NCBI RefSeq assembly: GCF_021533835.1
Contig: NZ_JAKFYQ010000002.1
Coordinates: forward strand, 310,001-374,000
Reading direction: 5' to 3'
Source of the DNA: Synechococcus sp. Nb3U1
Lineage (GTDB): Bacteria; Cyanobacteriota; Cyanobacteriia; Thermostichales; Thermostichaceae
Length of the DNA: 64,000 bases
Made by a program: the position numbers and the translations under genes. This document shows positions 18,382-27,211 of this stretch, piece after piece. The stretch's first letter is position 1; the number at the start of each line of letters is the position of its first letter. Under the pieces are notes generated by a model. The model ran no database searches, was not told the origin of the DNA, and was given only the letters and a program-made list of their open reading frames with translations.

Positions 18382-18885
18382 TCAGGCCTGCTGTTCTTCG
18401 GTGGCTGGAGTTAGAAACTCTAGGGAGCGTCCGTGCAGAACCAGCGTGGTGCTGGTATTTTCCACAAAGCCAATCCGTTCGTAAAAGCCCTGTTGGTGGG
18501 TAGTGAACAGGTAAACCCGTTCCACCGATTGCAGGTGTGGGTGGCTGATCAAAGTTTCCACCAACTTACGCCCAATCCCTTGGCGACGGTAATCGTGATC
18601 GACGACGATATCCCAGATCACGGCCCGGTAAACCCCGTCGGAAGTGGCTCGCCCAAAGCCGATCAAGCGTTCTCCATCCCAAACGCTCACCACCGGATGG
18701 CTGTGGGCAATAGCTTGCTCCATCTGTTGCCGCTGCCGATTTTGCGCCCAAAAGGCATTACGGTTAAACAGCGGGATCAACTGCTCCAAATCCAGTTCGG
18801 CCCGATCCAGAGAAAAGCGAATATTACGGTTATCCACCGGCTGATGGGGGATAGCCGCCATAGGCTCAAGCGAGGGATCCAACAT
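18382..18885 (-). CDS. GNAT-family N-acetyltransferase, Ycf52/plastid-NSI-like
   Basis: 167 residues. The acetyl-CoA motif A reads WDIVVDHDYRRQGIGRKLVE near residues 90-110, with the R-R-x-x-G-x-G phosphate loop. FYERIGF near 132-138 is motif B. The preceding GRATSDGVYRAVIWDIVV is characteristic of cyanobacterial and red-algal plastid Ycf52 proteins and of plant plastid GNATs. Those plant enzymes acetylate plastid protein N termini or lysines, or serotonin; the acceptor here is unknown. It stands alone, 49 bases from the SRPBCC gene start side. Confidence 0.85.
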   Translation of the reverse strand: MLDPSLEPMAAIPHQPVDNRNIRFSLDRAELDLEQLIPLFNRNAFWAQNRQRQQMEQAIAHSHPVVSVWDGERLIGFGRATSDGVYRAVIWDIVVDHDYRRQGIGRKLVETLISHPHLQSVERVYLFTTHQQGFYERIGFVENTSTTLVLHGRSLEFLTPATEEQQA

Positions 18886-18934
18886 GAGACAAGCCTCGGG
18901 GGTCAGAGAAAAGTAGGGTTAGGGAAAAAGGGGA

Positions 18935-19402
18935 TCAACTGGCCGAGGCATTCTCGGCGGTAGGCTCCGAATGCTCTAGGGCATAGGCTTTGAAGCGTTC
19001 CAGATCCGCCTGAATTGTGCTCTCCACCACTTTGCCCACAAACAACCCATCCAAGATTTTGCCAATAATCCCCGGAATCATGTAAGAGACCGACAGCTTG
19101 ACGATGGTGCTGCCCTTGCGATCATAAAACCGCAGGGCGCCGCGATTGGGTAAGCCTTCCACCGAGTTCCAGCCGATGTGCTGGTGTTTCACCACCGTAT
19201 GGGTACAGGAGATCCAACTGAAGGTGAGGCCGCGCGTGTCCAGCGTCCAACGGGACAGCTCCTCATCCAACAGTTCCACAGAACGGATCCACTTCATCCA
19301 ACGAGGCATGAGGGAGAGATCGGCCCACAAATCCCAAACCCGCTCGATTGAAACAGGTACCTCCACCTGACAGGTATGCTCTAACCAATCGGATTCAGAC
19401 AT
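18935..19402 (-). CDS. SRPBCC (polyketide cyclase/dehydrase-like) protein
   Basis: 155 residues with the START/SRPBCC pattern: an N-terminal strand EHTCQVEVPVSIERVWDLW, LSLMPRWMKWIRSVELLD, a beta-rich centre and a long C-terminal helix (VESTIQADLERFKAYAL). The fold forms a hydrophobic cavity for lipids or quinone-like ligands. Proteins of this type are common in cyanobacteria, with no settled role. It is upstream of and codirectional with the GNAT gene, 49 bases apart, so the two may be cotranscribed. Confidence 0.8.
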   Translation of the reverse strand: MSESDWLEHTCQVEVPVSIERVWDLWADLSLMPRWMKWIRSVELLDEELSRWTLDTRGLTFSWISCTHTVVKHQHIGWNSVEGLPNRGALRFYDRKGSTIVKLSVSYMIPGIIGKILDGLFVGKVVESTIQADLERFKAYALEHSEPTAENASAS

Positions 19403-19687
19403 AGGGCCTCGCGCAGCATCCAGCAGAAATCTATCTGTTTGGCAGACAGAGCCTCCAGGCGGGATCCCTGTCTTTACAAAATTTTATATCGACCTAAGAT
19501 AACATTATTGGCCTTGGGGAAGTTTTGGAACCTGTACTTTTCAGCAGCTCCACTTTTCCACAGGCAAGTTGCGGCTTATACGCATGAGGGCAGAGGCAGA
19601 AGCCGGATATCATGGTTGCCATCTGCAAGCCTCACTTGCACCGCTTCGCTGTATCTTCCCTACTTGACTCACCGGAACAACCTCACC

Positions 19688-20464
19688 ATGGTTTCACACT
19701 GGAAGCAGCATCTCAAAAACTATTTTGTGGCAGGGTTGCTGGTGGTGATCCCGTTGGCGACCACAATTTGGCTGACGGTGGAGGTAGCCACCTGGAGTAT
19801 TGGCTTTCTCACCAGCATTCCCAAGCAATTTAACCCGATCCAGGGACTGCACCCGATTTTGATCAACTTGATCGATCTGGGGGTGGGCTTGTTTACCCCG
19901 ATCCTGTTCATCCTGTTGATCGGGTTTATGGCCCGCAACATCGTCGGCCAGTGGCTGCTGAGTCTTAGCGAACAACTGCTGCACGCCATCCCGGTCGCGG
20001 GCCTGGTGTATAAAACTCTGAAGCAGCTCCTGAGTGTTCTATTTGCCCCCAACAATCAGCGCTTCCGACGAGTGGTGCTAGTGGAATATCCCCGCCCCGG
20101 CATTTGGGTTTTGGCTTTTGTTACCGGTGTGGTACAGACTCCCATTCGTCCCGATGGACCGCAGCGCTGCCTTAGTCTTTTTGTGCCCACCACACCTAAC
20201 CCCACCACGGGCTGGTATGCCATCGTGCCGGAGGAACAAACGGTCGAGGTGTTCATGCCGGTGGAGGATGCCTTCAAGATGCTCATTTCCGGCGGTATTG
20301 TCACACCTGAAAGCTTTGAAGCTGGCTTACAGCGACGAGATGGGGCCCTGGCCGTCACACTCCCCAATTTGCGGGAGTTGGTGGAACAGGAGCGGGCGGT
20401 GGGCCCCCACATGGCTGACTCAACGGCTTCAGAGGTAGCTTTTGAGGCGGATCGGCCTGTCTAG
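19688..20464 (+). CDS. DUF502 family membrane protein
   Basis: 258 residues from the ATG at 19688; the frame is open further upstream, but the family starts here. Two membrane regions (about 10-40 and 62-87) follow an N-terminal NYFVAGLLVVIPLATTIWL, the DUF502 signature. IPVAGLVYKTLKQL and the motif FVPTTPNPTTGW in the soluble part are also typical. The family is widespread in cyanobacteria, proteobacteria and plants (LIKE-COV), with an unclear role in envelope or membrane traffic. The leader contains one isolated exact DnaA box TTTTCCACA (19554-19562), perhaps coincidental. Confidence 0.9.
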   Translation: MVSHWKQHLKNYFVAGLLVVIPLATTIWLTVEVATWSIGFLTSIPKQFNPIQGLHPILINLIDLGVGLFTPILFILLIGFMARNIVGQWLLSLSEQLLHAIPVAGLVYKTLKQLLSVLFAPNNQRFRRVVLVEYPRPGIWVLAFVTGVVQTPIRPDGPQRCLSLFVPTTPNPTTGWYAIVPEEQTVEVFMPVEDAFKMLISGGIVTPESFEAGLQRRDGALAVTLPNLRELVEQERAVGPHMADSTASEVAFEADRPV

Positions 20465-20544
20465 TTTGAGCATCTTTGCGGATTTTGAGTGGGGGAACGT
20501 ATCCTGACACTGCTCTGGGATGAGTGCCTCCCCAAGACACACTC

Positions 20545-20832
20545 TCATGCCCACAGCTGATACTCCTTAGCCTGCTCTAGGCGGAGATAGAACGGCTGCA
20601 TGGATCGATCCAAGGCCTCAACCTTTTCGGGGGGGAAGGCCTTCCAATCGGCACGGCTTGCCCAGTGGATGATGATGTGGATTAGCTCGGGATCCTCCCC
20701 GTCTAACCAAGTTTCCTTACGCAAAAAACCGGGGTGATTGCGGAGAGGGGATCCCCAAATCTGCTCATCCTGCCTGAGAAATTCCCCTTGGCCACCAGGG
20801 GGGACGCGAAAGCAGAGGTGTTCGATGGTAAT
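20545..20832 (-). CDS. TIGR03792-like cyanobacterial protein (ABM-like fold), start unusual
   Basis: The conserved part is about 95 residues: ITIEHLCFRVPPGGQGEFLRQ at its start, HPGFLRKETW, then HIIIHWASRADWKAFP. This resembles the cyanobacterial TIGR03792 family, a small ferredoxin-like fold related to antibiotic-biosynthesis monooxygenases. No ATG, GTG or TTG lies in frame near this start; the frame stays open back to 20958 inside the preceding udg gene. An ATT at 20832 would give exactly the conserved length, so a rare start or coupling to udg termination (20868) is possible. Function unknown. Confidence 0.6.
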   Translation of the reverse strand: MTIEHLCFRVPPGGQGEFLRQDEQIWGSPLRNHPGFLRKETWLDGEDPELIHIIIHWASRADWKAFPPEKVEALDRSMQPFYLRLEQAKEYQLWA

Positions 20833-20867
20833 TGGGCCGGGCTGGGGGCAAGCATGGAGGGGATCCC

Positions 20868-21614
20868 TTAAAACTCTAGTTCCTCTTCTGAGCCAGTTGC
20901 GCCGGTCAGTTCCACATATTTTTGTTTGACAGCTTGAATATCCTGCCACATCAACCACTTGGGGCTACCAGGGGTACGAGCTTGATTGCGCAACAGATAG
21001 GCCGGGTGAAAAATCGGCATACACCAACGCCCCTGCCACCGCACCCATTCCCCCCGAATCTTGGTAATGCCGCGTTTATCCCCCAAAATCGAACGGACGG
21101 AGGTTGCCCCGGTCAGCAAAATAATGGCAGGATCCACCAGCCGAATTTGTTCTAGCAGGTAGGGCCGACAGGCCTCCATTTCCTCGGCAGTGGGCACACG
21201 GTTGTTGGGGGGGCGACACTTCACCGCATTGCAGATGTAGGTGTCGCGCTCGGGATCCAACCCGACAGAAGCGAGGATTTTATCCAGCAATTGTCCCGAT
21301 TTGCCCACAAAGGGTAGCCCTTGCAGGTCTTCGTTTTCCCCTGGTCCTTCCCCAATGATCAGGATCTTGGCTTGTGGGTTACCCCGCTGCACCACCACAT
21401 GGGTGCGACCCGCAGCCAACTCACAGCGCTGACAGACCAAACAATGTTGTTTAAGTTGCTCCAGATGGGTGTAGGTACCGGGCGGGATCGGCACTTGGCC
21501 CGACAACGGGATCTGCTCCGGTTGGGGAACCGTGTTTTCGACAGGGATAAGCGGTTCGGGCTCATCCCCAAATAGGCTGGGTTGAATCTCCGAGGGTGTC
21601 TTTTTGGCAGCCAT
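20868..21614 (-). CDS. uracil-DNA glycosylase, family 4 (iron-sulfur)
   Basis: 248 residues from the ATG at 21614 (MAAKKTPSEI); an open frame upstream is ignored because the family begins here. After a variable linker comes the 4Fe-4S ligand set: CLVCQRC near residues 60-65 with CNAVKC further on. The catalytic motif GEGPGENEDLQGLPFVG and the C-terminal HPAYLLRN are diagnostic of family 4 (UDGa). The enzyme removes uracil from DNA, which matters at high temperature where cytosine deaminates quickly. A TIGR03792-like gene follows 35 bases downstream on the same strand. Confidence 0.93.
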   Translation of the reverse strand: MAAKKTPSEIQPSLFGDEPEPLIPVENTVPQPEQIPLSGQVPIPPGTYTHLEQLKQHCLVCQRCELAAGRTHVVVQRGNPQAKILIIGEGPGENEDLQGLPFVGKSGQLLDKILASVGLDPERDTYICNAVKCRPPNNRVPTAEEMEACRPYLLEQIRLVDPAIILLTGATSVRSILGDKRGITKIRGEWVRWQGRWCMPIFHPAYLLRNQARTPGSPKWLMWQDIQAVKQKYVELTGATGSEEELEF

Positions 21615-21809
21615 TGCAAGTTTTGGTTCCCTTGTGCAGCGATCTTCGGTTGCCCCCCTACGCTTGTCAAGTCGCAAGGCCAATCCCTTGCTCGGGGGTG
21701 AACCTTTACATCTTGTTAAACTGGTGAACACAAGGGATCCCGTTTTTCCCGTGCTGGCCACTAACCAGCCTGCCTCGTATCCTTGCCCTCTTCCTCCCTT
21801 AGGCTTGCC

Positions 21810-23270
21810 ATGCTGTTATTGTCTAGAGAACTGCCTTCCCTGAATTACCGCCCTACCGCGCAGCGCTTCGATCAGGACTGGCGGGATCCCCTTTCGACGC
21901 TGTTGGGTTGGGGGCGAGCCGCCGGAGCAGATTTGGTGGAGATTTTTCTGGAGCGGGGCAACTACATCAGTTGTTTGGCTGAAGATGATGCCATCACTAG
22001 CATTACCCCGCGGTTGTCGACCGGAGCAGGGGTACGGGTGTTTCGGGGCCAAGCGGATTGCTACGTCAGCACCAATGATCTTTCTTTTGCGGGGTTAAAA
22101 GCCGCCCTAGAGAAAGGTCTACTGCTGATGGGCCTCACTCCCCCTGGTCCGACAGCGTTGGTCTCTGCGGTCAACTTGCAGATGTTGCAGGACTACGCCG
22201 AACACCGCCAGAAAGAAACCTGGCTCAGCGACTGTAGCTCCATCGCGGAAATGGGAGAGATTTTACTTGGGGCCAACGACCACCTCCGCCGACAGGCCCA
22301 ACACGTGCAGTCTCGCCGCTCCACCTACTTCCGCGATTGGCAAGAGATGATGGTGGCCTGCAGCGATGGCACCTTTGTGCGGGATGTGCGCCTCACCCAA
22401 TCAGTGGGATCAACTTTGCTCTGTGCGGATGGATCCCATCGCGCTTCGATTAGCAAGCGCTCCGGTAGCACCGGGGATCCCGCCTTTTTGCGCCTTTGGA
22501 ATGCCCAGGCCGAAAGTGAAGAGCTAGCAGAAGCAGCTGGGCAGATGCTCTATGCCGACTATGTGGAATCGGGTACCTACCCGATTGTGATGGCCAGCGC
22601 TTTTGGTGGGGTGATCTTCCACGAAGCCTGTGGCCATCTGCTGGAAACCACCCAGATCGAACGCAAAACCACTCCCTTTGCCGATAAAAAAGGTCAGAAG
22701 ATTGCCCACAAAAACCTAACCGCCTGGGATGAGGGCATGTCCGGAAGTGCCTTTGGCAGCTTGGATGTGGACGACGAAGGCATGCCGGTGCAACGAACGC
22801 TGTTGATCGAGAAGGGCATTTTGAAAAATTTCCTCTCGGATCGGGCCGGGTCAATGCGCACCGGCCATCCGCGCACCGGCAGTGGTCGCCGCCAGAACTA
22901 CACCTTCGCTCCAGCCAGTCGCATGCGCAATACCTACATCGCCCCTGGAGATGCGGAGCTAGAGGATCTGTTTGCCTCCATCGACAAAGGCATTTACTGC
23001 AAGCGTATGGGTGGCGGCAGTGTGGGGCCGACTGGACAATTTAACTTCGGGGTAGAAGAGGCATACCTCATCGAAAACGGCAAAGTCACCAAGCCCCTCA
23101 AGGGAGCCACCCTGATTGGTGAAGCCAAAGACATCATGACCAAAATTTCCATGTGTTCCAAAGACCTCAGTTTGGCAGCCGGGTTTTGTGGCTCTGTCAG
23201 TGGCAACATCTACGTCACCGTCGGGCAGCCCCACATCAAGGTAGATTCGATCACTGTCGGTGGACGTTAA
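21810..23270 (+). CDS. tldD: TldD/PmbA-family metalloprotease, TldD type
   Basis: 486 residues from the ATG at 21810. The zinc site HEACGH (H-E-x-x-x-H) sits near residue 271, within [17 protein letters not shown], and the family ending [24 protein letters not shown] is present. TldD pairs with TldE/PmbA to degrade unfolded or modified peptides and to mature some RiPPs in bacteria. The partner gene is not in this window. Intact and monocistronic. Confidence 0.93.
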   Translation: MLLLSRELPSLNYRPTAQRFDQDWRDPLSTLLGWGRAAGADLVEIFLERGNYISCLAEDDAITSITPRLSTGAGVRVFRGQADCYVSTNDLSFAGLKAALEKGLLLMGLTPPGPTALVSAVNLQMLQDYAEHRQKETWLSDCSSIAEMGEILLGANDHLRRQAQHVQSRRSTYFRDWQEMMVACSDGTFVRDVRLTQSVGSTLLCADGSHRASISKRSGSTGDPAFLRLWNAQAESEELAEAAGQMLYADYVESGTYPIVMASAFGGVIFHEACGHLLETTQIERKTTPFADKKGQKIAHKNLTAWDEGMSGSAFGSLDVDDEGMPVQRTLLIEKGILKNFLSDRAGSMRTGHPRTGSGRRQNYTFAPASRMRNTYIAPGDAELEDLFASIDKGIYCKRMGGGSVGPTGQFNFGVEEAYLIENGKVTKPLKGATLIGEAKDIMTKISMCSKDLSLAAGFCGSVSGNIYVTVGQPHIKVDSITVGGR

Positions 23271-23278
23271 CCTTGGAC

Positions 23279-23545
23279 ATGGCCTACGACAATGTCTGCC
23301 AGTATCTGGCCGAACCCTTCCCAGAGCAATTTGTGCAGGTTCTCAGCATTTTGTCTCACGTTCGATATGGGACACACACGGGCAAGAAAGATCCCTCAGT
23401 GCGGGTACATCAATGTCCAGAGTGCGGACATGAGACAAATCGAAATGCAGCAGTTCCAGTCGTGTTGCACAGAGGGATCCATTCAAGAGCTGGACAAGTC
23501 CTGGTGAACTCTTGGGGGGGCAAACGACATGAGTCATCCCTGTGA
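23279..23545 (+). pseudogene. mosaic relic: Rpn/DUF4351-like N terminus joined to TnpB-like zinc ribbon
   Basis: One 88-codon frame begins MAYDNVCQYLAEPFPEQF, which matches the start of cyanobacterial Rpn-family (PD-D/ExK, DUF4351-type) nucleases. After about 45 residues it continues VHQCPECGHETNRNAAV and VVLHRGI, which resembles the C-terminal zinc ribbon and end of IS605/IS1341-type TnpB (CxxCG...R...AA...L.RG). Neither protein is complete. The simplest reading is an old insertion into an rpn gene followed by deletion. It overlaps the start of folC by 17 bases. The family assignments are from memory of motifs. Confidence 0.5.
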
Positions 23546-24932
23546 AACAAAAAATCCTAGCCCTGAAGAGCAGGGAGGATCTCAACTGCCGCTGATCCGC
23601 ATTCTCGCACCGACCCAGAGTGGGATCCCTGCAAGTGCTGAGGCTGGCAGGCCGGATTGGGATTGGCCGAGTTTTCTAGAGTCACTCGGCCACTTTGGAG
23701 TGGATCTCAGCCTGGAGCGGATGCAGGTTTTGTTGCAACGCTTGGGACAACCCCAGGCCGGGATCCCAGCCATCCATGTGGCCGGAACCAATGGCAAGGG
23801 ATCCGTCTGTGCCTGGGTTAGCCATGTCCTCTGGGCAGCGGGCTATCGGGTGGGGCGCTACATCTCCCCCCATTTAGTGGACTGGCGGGAGCGCATTTGG
23901 CTGAGCGGGGAGTATATCTCGGCCAGCAATTGGAGCCAGGTGTTGGCCCAGGTGCGAGACACATTACAGACCTATCTCCCCGACGAGCCTTCCCCAACTC
24001 AGTTTGAGGTGGTCACAGCAGCGGCCTGGTTGTACTTTCGCCAGCAAGCAGTAGAGGTTGTGGTGCTGGAGGTAGGGCTGGGGGGACGGCTGGATGCCAC
24101 CAACGCCGGGATCGACCCGGTGATGACGGCGATTACCTCCATCGGCTGGGATCATTGGCAACGCTTGGGCAACAGCCTGCCCCAAATTGCCTCTGAAAAG
24201 GCGGGCATTCTCAAGCCAGGGATCCCGTTGGTGTGTGCGCCGCAAACCCCAGAGGTGATGGCCGTGATCCAAGCTAGGGCTGAGCAGCTGCAGATCCCTG
24301 TTCATGTGGTGGAGCCTTTATGCTGGTCGGGATCCCAGACGGTGAGCTGGCAAGGGCTCTCTCTCTACCTGCCCTTGACAGGAGATGTGCAACTGACCAA
24401 TGGGTCGGTGGCGTTGGGCATTTTGCAGAACTTGCGCCAGCAGGGCTGGTCGATCCCCGATGCCGCGATAGAAAAAGGCTTTGCCCTCACCCGTTGGCCG
24501 GGGCGGTTACAGGCTGTCCAGATCGGATCCCAGAGGTTGCTGATGGATGGGGCTCACAACCTGCCTGCTGCCCAAGCTCTGCGCCGCTTCTTGGATGAGC
24601 ACTACCCTGGCCCCCTCACCTGGTATATCGGCATTTTGAGCACCAAGGATATCTCCGGCATTTTAAGTACCTTGCTCCGAGCGGGGGATCGCCTGTTTAC
24701 CCTGCCGATTGCCTCCCACTCTGGGATGGATCCCGAGCAACTGGCCCAACTGGCCCAAGACCTACAACCCCACCTCAGCCAGGTGCAAGCCCTACCCAAT
24801 CTGGCGGCCTTCTGGTCACAACTTTCACAAGCCCAGAGCTCAGACAACCAACTTCCGGCGGTGCTGTGTGGATCCCTGTACCTCTTGGGACAGGTGATGC
24901 AGGAATGCTTGGGATGGGAGCTAGCCCAGTAG
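23529..24932 (+). CDS. folC: folylpolyglutamate synthase / dihydrofolate synthase
   Basis: 467 residues. It adds glutamate to folates, or to dihydropteroate, with ATP in the cytosol. The P-loop GTNGKGS is at residues 86-92. The family motifs YISPHLVDWRERI, EVGLGGRLDATN and TSIGWDHWQRLG follow, and the C-terminal Rossmann-like ligase domain has LLMDGAHNLPAA. The first 40 residues are poorly conserved and overlap the relic upstream, so the true start could be downstream of the ATG at 23529. The coding sequence is dense with GGATCC sites, often read as Gly-Ile-Pro. Confidence 0.93.
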   Translation: MSHPCETKNPSPEEQGGSQLPLIRILAPTQSGIPASAEAGRPDWDWPSFLESLGHFGVDLSLERMQVLLQRLGQPQAGIPAIHVAGTNGKGSVCAWVSHVLWAAGYRVGRYISPHLVDWRERIWLSGEYISASNWSQVLAQVRDTLQTYLPDEPSPTQFEVVTAAAWLYFRQQAVEVVVLEVGLGGRLDATNAGIDPVMTAITSIGWDHWQRLGNSLPQIASEKAGILKPGIPLVCAPQTPEVMAVIQARAEQLQIPVHVVEPLCWSGSQTVSWQGLSLYLPLTGDVQLTNGSVALGILQNLRQQGWSIPDAAIEKGFALTRWPGRLQAVQIGSQRLLMDGAHNLPAAQALRRFLDEHYPGPLTWYIGILSTKDISGILSTLLRAGDRLFTLPIASHSGMDPEQLAQLAQDLQPHLSQVQALPNLAAFWSQLSQAQSSDNQLPAVLCGSLYLLGQVMQECLGWELAQ

Positions 24933-25032
24933 CGCTCGACGAAACTGGCAACCGTAAAGGAATTAAAGAACTTGGGCAGGCGCTGACGTACCCCTAACTG
25001 AGTTCGAGAACATCTTGTGATCGGGCTTGTGA

Positions 25033-25106
25033 TCGGGATGACAGGATTTGAACCTGCGGCCCTCTGCTCCCAAAGCAGATGCGCTACCAAGCTGCGCTAC
25101 ATCCCG
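25033..25106 (-). tRNA. tRNA-Pro (anticodon TGG)
   Basis: The minus strand folds as a full cloverleaf of 74 bases: acceptor CGGGATG pairs with CATCCCG, the anticodon arm is TCTGC-TTTGGGA-GCAGA with anticodon TGG, and the T arm carries GGTTCAAATCC. No CCA is encoded. The flanks 24933-25032 and 25107-25236 contain no gene I can support. Confidence 0.97.
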
Positions 25107-25236
25107 GCTTGACTCTTGCGATTGCGATTATGACAGATTCCCGCCGTTGATGCACACCTAGGCCGAGGGATCCCACTTGGGCAGGGGGGAGTGAGGGAGA
25201 ATCTTTCACCTAGAGGGATCCCCGCCGATGAGCTGG

Positions 25237-26142
25237 TTAACGCACCTGTAGAGGCAGCTGATCCTGAACCCCGTTGAGGTTGAACCCAAGGGATCCCGAT
25301 CCCACAGCATTGGGAATGGTGAAGGTAATTTCGCCTGTTTGCGTACTGTTGCCTTGCACCACCTCATTCAAGACATTGCTTGGAGTCAGGGTATTGCCGC
25401 CCCAACTCAGTCGAAAGGAATCATTCCAAAAATTAACCGGAAAAGATTTGCCATTGTTGATGCGCACGGTGAGTTTCAACAAAGCTTGATTGGGAGAAAT
25501 TTGCTCCACCTGACTTTGCAAAACCTCATAGCCCACCCGATCCCCCGCCGCATCCACCAGCGTGATCTGACCTCCTTGGGGCAAGGTGGCACGAAGTCCA
25601 GAAGGGGGAGAGACAACAACCGTTGGGGCAGGTGTTGCTTGCAAAACAGAAGAGGAACCCAGATTGATGGACAATTGGTCTTCTGTATCGTTGGCGATAA
25701 ACACCAGGAATCCAGTGACGGGGCGATTGGGAAGCCTGAATTCAACCGTTCCCACCTGTGTACTGTTGCCCTCTACCACTTCATTCAGGAAATTACTGGG
25801 GGCCAAGGTATCAGTTCCCAAACGCAGCCGAAAGGAATCATTCCAAAAATTAACCGGAAAAGATTTGCCATTGTTGATGCGCACGGTGAGTTTCAACAAA
25901 GCTTGATTGGGAGAAATTTGCTCCACCTGACTTTGCAAAACCTCATAGCCCACCCGATCCCCCGCCGCATCCACCAAAGTCATTTGAGTTCCTTGGGGCC
26001 AAGTAATACTAGTGCCCGTGGACTGAGAAACCTGTTGTACAGGATCCCCAGTAAACTGAGCGAATCCCGGTTGGGCGGCAATAGTCAAAAACAGACCACC
26101 CATGAGGGCAGAAGCAAAGCCTTCAAGCAGAGAGAATGTCAT
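25237..26142 (-). CDS. secreted protein with two tandem homologous domains
   Basis: 301 residues with a Sec-type signal peptide (hydrophobic core about 5-24, probable cleavage near GFA-QF at 28). The mature part has two copies of a roughly 110-residue beta-rich domain (about 46-165 and 186-301), each with TLVDAAGDRVGYEVLQ, LLKLTVRINNGKSFPVNFW and L.P.N.LNEVV.GNSTQ.G. The fold resembles small immunoglobulin-like or DUF4352-type modules; I do not assign a family. Part of the two copies is identical at the DNA level over 148 bp, showing recent duplication or conversion. A terminator for the upstream nfeD-like gene precedes it. Confidence 0.8.
   Translation of the reverse strand: MTFSLLEGFASALMGGLFLTIAAQPGFAQFTGDPVQQVSQSTGTSITWPQGTQMTLVDAAGDRVGYEVLQSQVEQISPNQALLKLTVRINNGKSFPVNFWNDSFRLRLGTDTLAPSNFLNEVVEGNSTQVGTVEFRLPNRPVTGFLVFIANDTEDQLSINLGSSSVLQATPAPTVVVSPPSGLRATLPQGGQITLVDAAGDRVGYEVLQSQVEQISPNQALLKLTVRINNGKSFPVNFWNDSFRLSWGGNTLTPSNVLNEVVQGNSTQTGEITFTIPNAVGSGSLGFNLNGVQDQLPLQVR
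25412..25559. repeat. perfect 148-bp direct repeat, copy 1
   Basis: This segment is identical, base for base, to 25829-25976, while the sequence on either side diverges. It encodes the core of the second domain of the secreted protein. Confidence 0.9.
25829..25976. repeat. perfect 148-bp direct repeat, copy 2
   Basis: Identical to 25412-25559, offset by 417 bases (139 codons), so the reading frame is kept. It encodes the core of the first domain of the secreted protein. Confidence 0.9.
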
Positions 26143-26194
26143 CAGTTTGCTCAGGATTGATTGAGGGAAAGTTTCCGATTGGGGTCAGGCTTTC

Positions 26195-26234
26195 TAAAAA
26201 ACAAGATGAACCTCTAGAAAGCCATAGGTTCATC
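26195..26234 (-). terminator. rho-independent terminator after nfeD-like gene
   Basis: On the minus strand GATGAACCT pairs perfectly with AGGTTCATC across a 12-base loop and is followed by TTGTTTTTT. It lies between the stop of the nfeD-like gene (26342) and the start of the secreted-protein gene (26142), so it should end nfeD transcription. Confidence 0.75.
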
Positions 26235-26341
26235 CTAAGCAGGCAGCAAATGAGTCGTTGTGAGGAGTATCAACCCTAGCTTGTGATCTGAAATTGATCT
26301 GAAATACCTCTCCTTAAAGTTCTTAAAGCCAGGCTGGAACT

Positions 26342-26755
26342 TCAAGAATTTAGCATCTTCGCGGGCATCACGATCAAGGTATTGCCCTGCCGCTCCACCA
26401 CGTACAGATCTTGGCCGGGTTGAATTTCTAGGGTAGGGATGCTGCATTTGGCATTCCAGGTGGATCCTAGGTAAGATACCCGGCCCCGCTCGCCAGCAGG
26501 AATAGCCGTTACCGCCCGCGCTTCCCGAGATTCCTCTAGCTGGGCCGACCCATGGGGTACCAAGCGGCGGCTGAGGATGACAAACACAATCGACATGCCA
26601 ATCCAGGCGGAAAACTGTACCCAGATCGGTAAGCCCAGATAAGCCAAAAGCCCTGCCAGGAGAGCTGCCAAGCCCACAGACCCAGCCACCAACTCCGGCA
26701 AAAACAATTCAGCTGCAATTAAAACCAATCCAACGATGATCCAGGGCAGAACCAT
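26342..26755 (-). CDS. NfeD-like membrane protein
   Basis: 137 residues from the ATG at 26755; a GTG at 26827 would add 24. Two to three N-terminal membrane helices (VLPWIIVGLVLIAAELFLPELVAG and the next 35 residues) are followed by a soluble OB-fold domain with the NfeD pattern GERGRVSYLGSTWNAKC and GQDLYVVERQGNTLIVMP. Short NfeD proteins work with SPFH/flotillin-like proteins or membrane proteases in other bacteria. No SPFH gene is adjacent here. A clear terminator follows. Confidence 0.82.
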   Translation of the reverse strand: MVLPWIIVGLVLIAAELFLPELVAGSVGLAALLAGLLAYLGLPIWVQFSAWIGMSIVFVILSRRLVPHGSAQLEESREARAVTAIPAGERGRVSYLGSTWNAKCSIPTLEIQPGQDLYVVERQGNTLIVMPAKMLNS

Positions 26756-26850
26756 AGCATCCAGGGATCCCACTGCATCCAGTATGGCCCAAAACCCCTT
26801 GGTTCTTGGCTGGGATCCCTGTGCCACGGGTGATGGGATCCCATTCAGGC

Positions 26851-27093
26851 TTAGGAGCCGGGGAAATAGTTATCCAAAACCTTGAGGGGATCCGATTCTT
26901 CTGGGGGTAAGTTTTTGGCTTCGGCAATATTCATCAACGTATCCCAGTCGGTGCTCATGACAAAGGCCACCGCCTGACGAGCCGCCTCCCGGTGGGGACA
27001 AGCCTCACCCAGGACACACCCATCTCTGCAAAGAGTGGCACAGTCGTGCTCCGCCGGAGCGGCCTCGATACTACTGGGATCCGGGCCAGCCAT
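26851..27093 (-). CDS. small cysteine-motif protein of unknown function
   Basis: 80 residues from the ATG at 27093; the frame extends back to 27150. A compact set of four cysteines, C-x3-C-x3-C-x5-C (ATLCRDGCVLGEACPHRE), lies near residues 18-32 and could bind zinc or an iron-sulfur cluster. The C-terminal half is helical and well conserved in style (AVAFVMSTDWDTLMNIAEAKNLPPEE). I recognise no named family. It is divergent from the small paralogue gene at 27212. Confidence 0.65.
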   Translation of the reverse strand: MAGPDPSSIEAAPAEHDCATLCRDGCVLGEACPHREAARQAVAFVMSTDWDTLMNIAEAKNLPPEESDPLKVLDNYFPGS

Positions 27094-27211
27094 AATGTCC
27101 TCTCTCGAACTTCCTCTCTCTTTTAAGAATACCTGAAGAGAATCTTGCACTTGAGCCGGATCCTGGCCGGGGCGTTTAGCCTAAGTGAAGTCACAGAGGA
27201 GCAGCCGCAAG

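Noticed and set aside
19554-19562. isolated exact DnaA box upstream of the DUF502 gene
   Set aside because: A single 9-base match without neighbours is expected by chance or at most a minor DnaA site.
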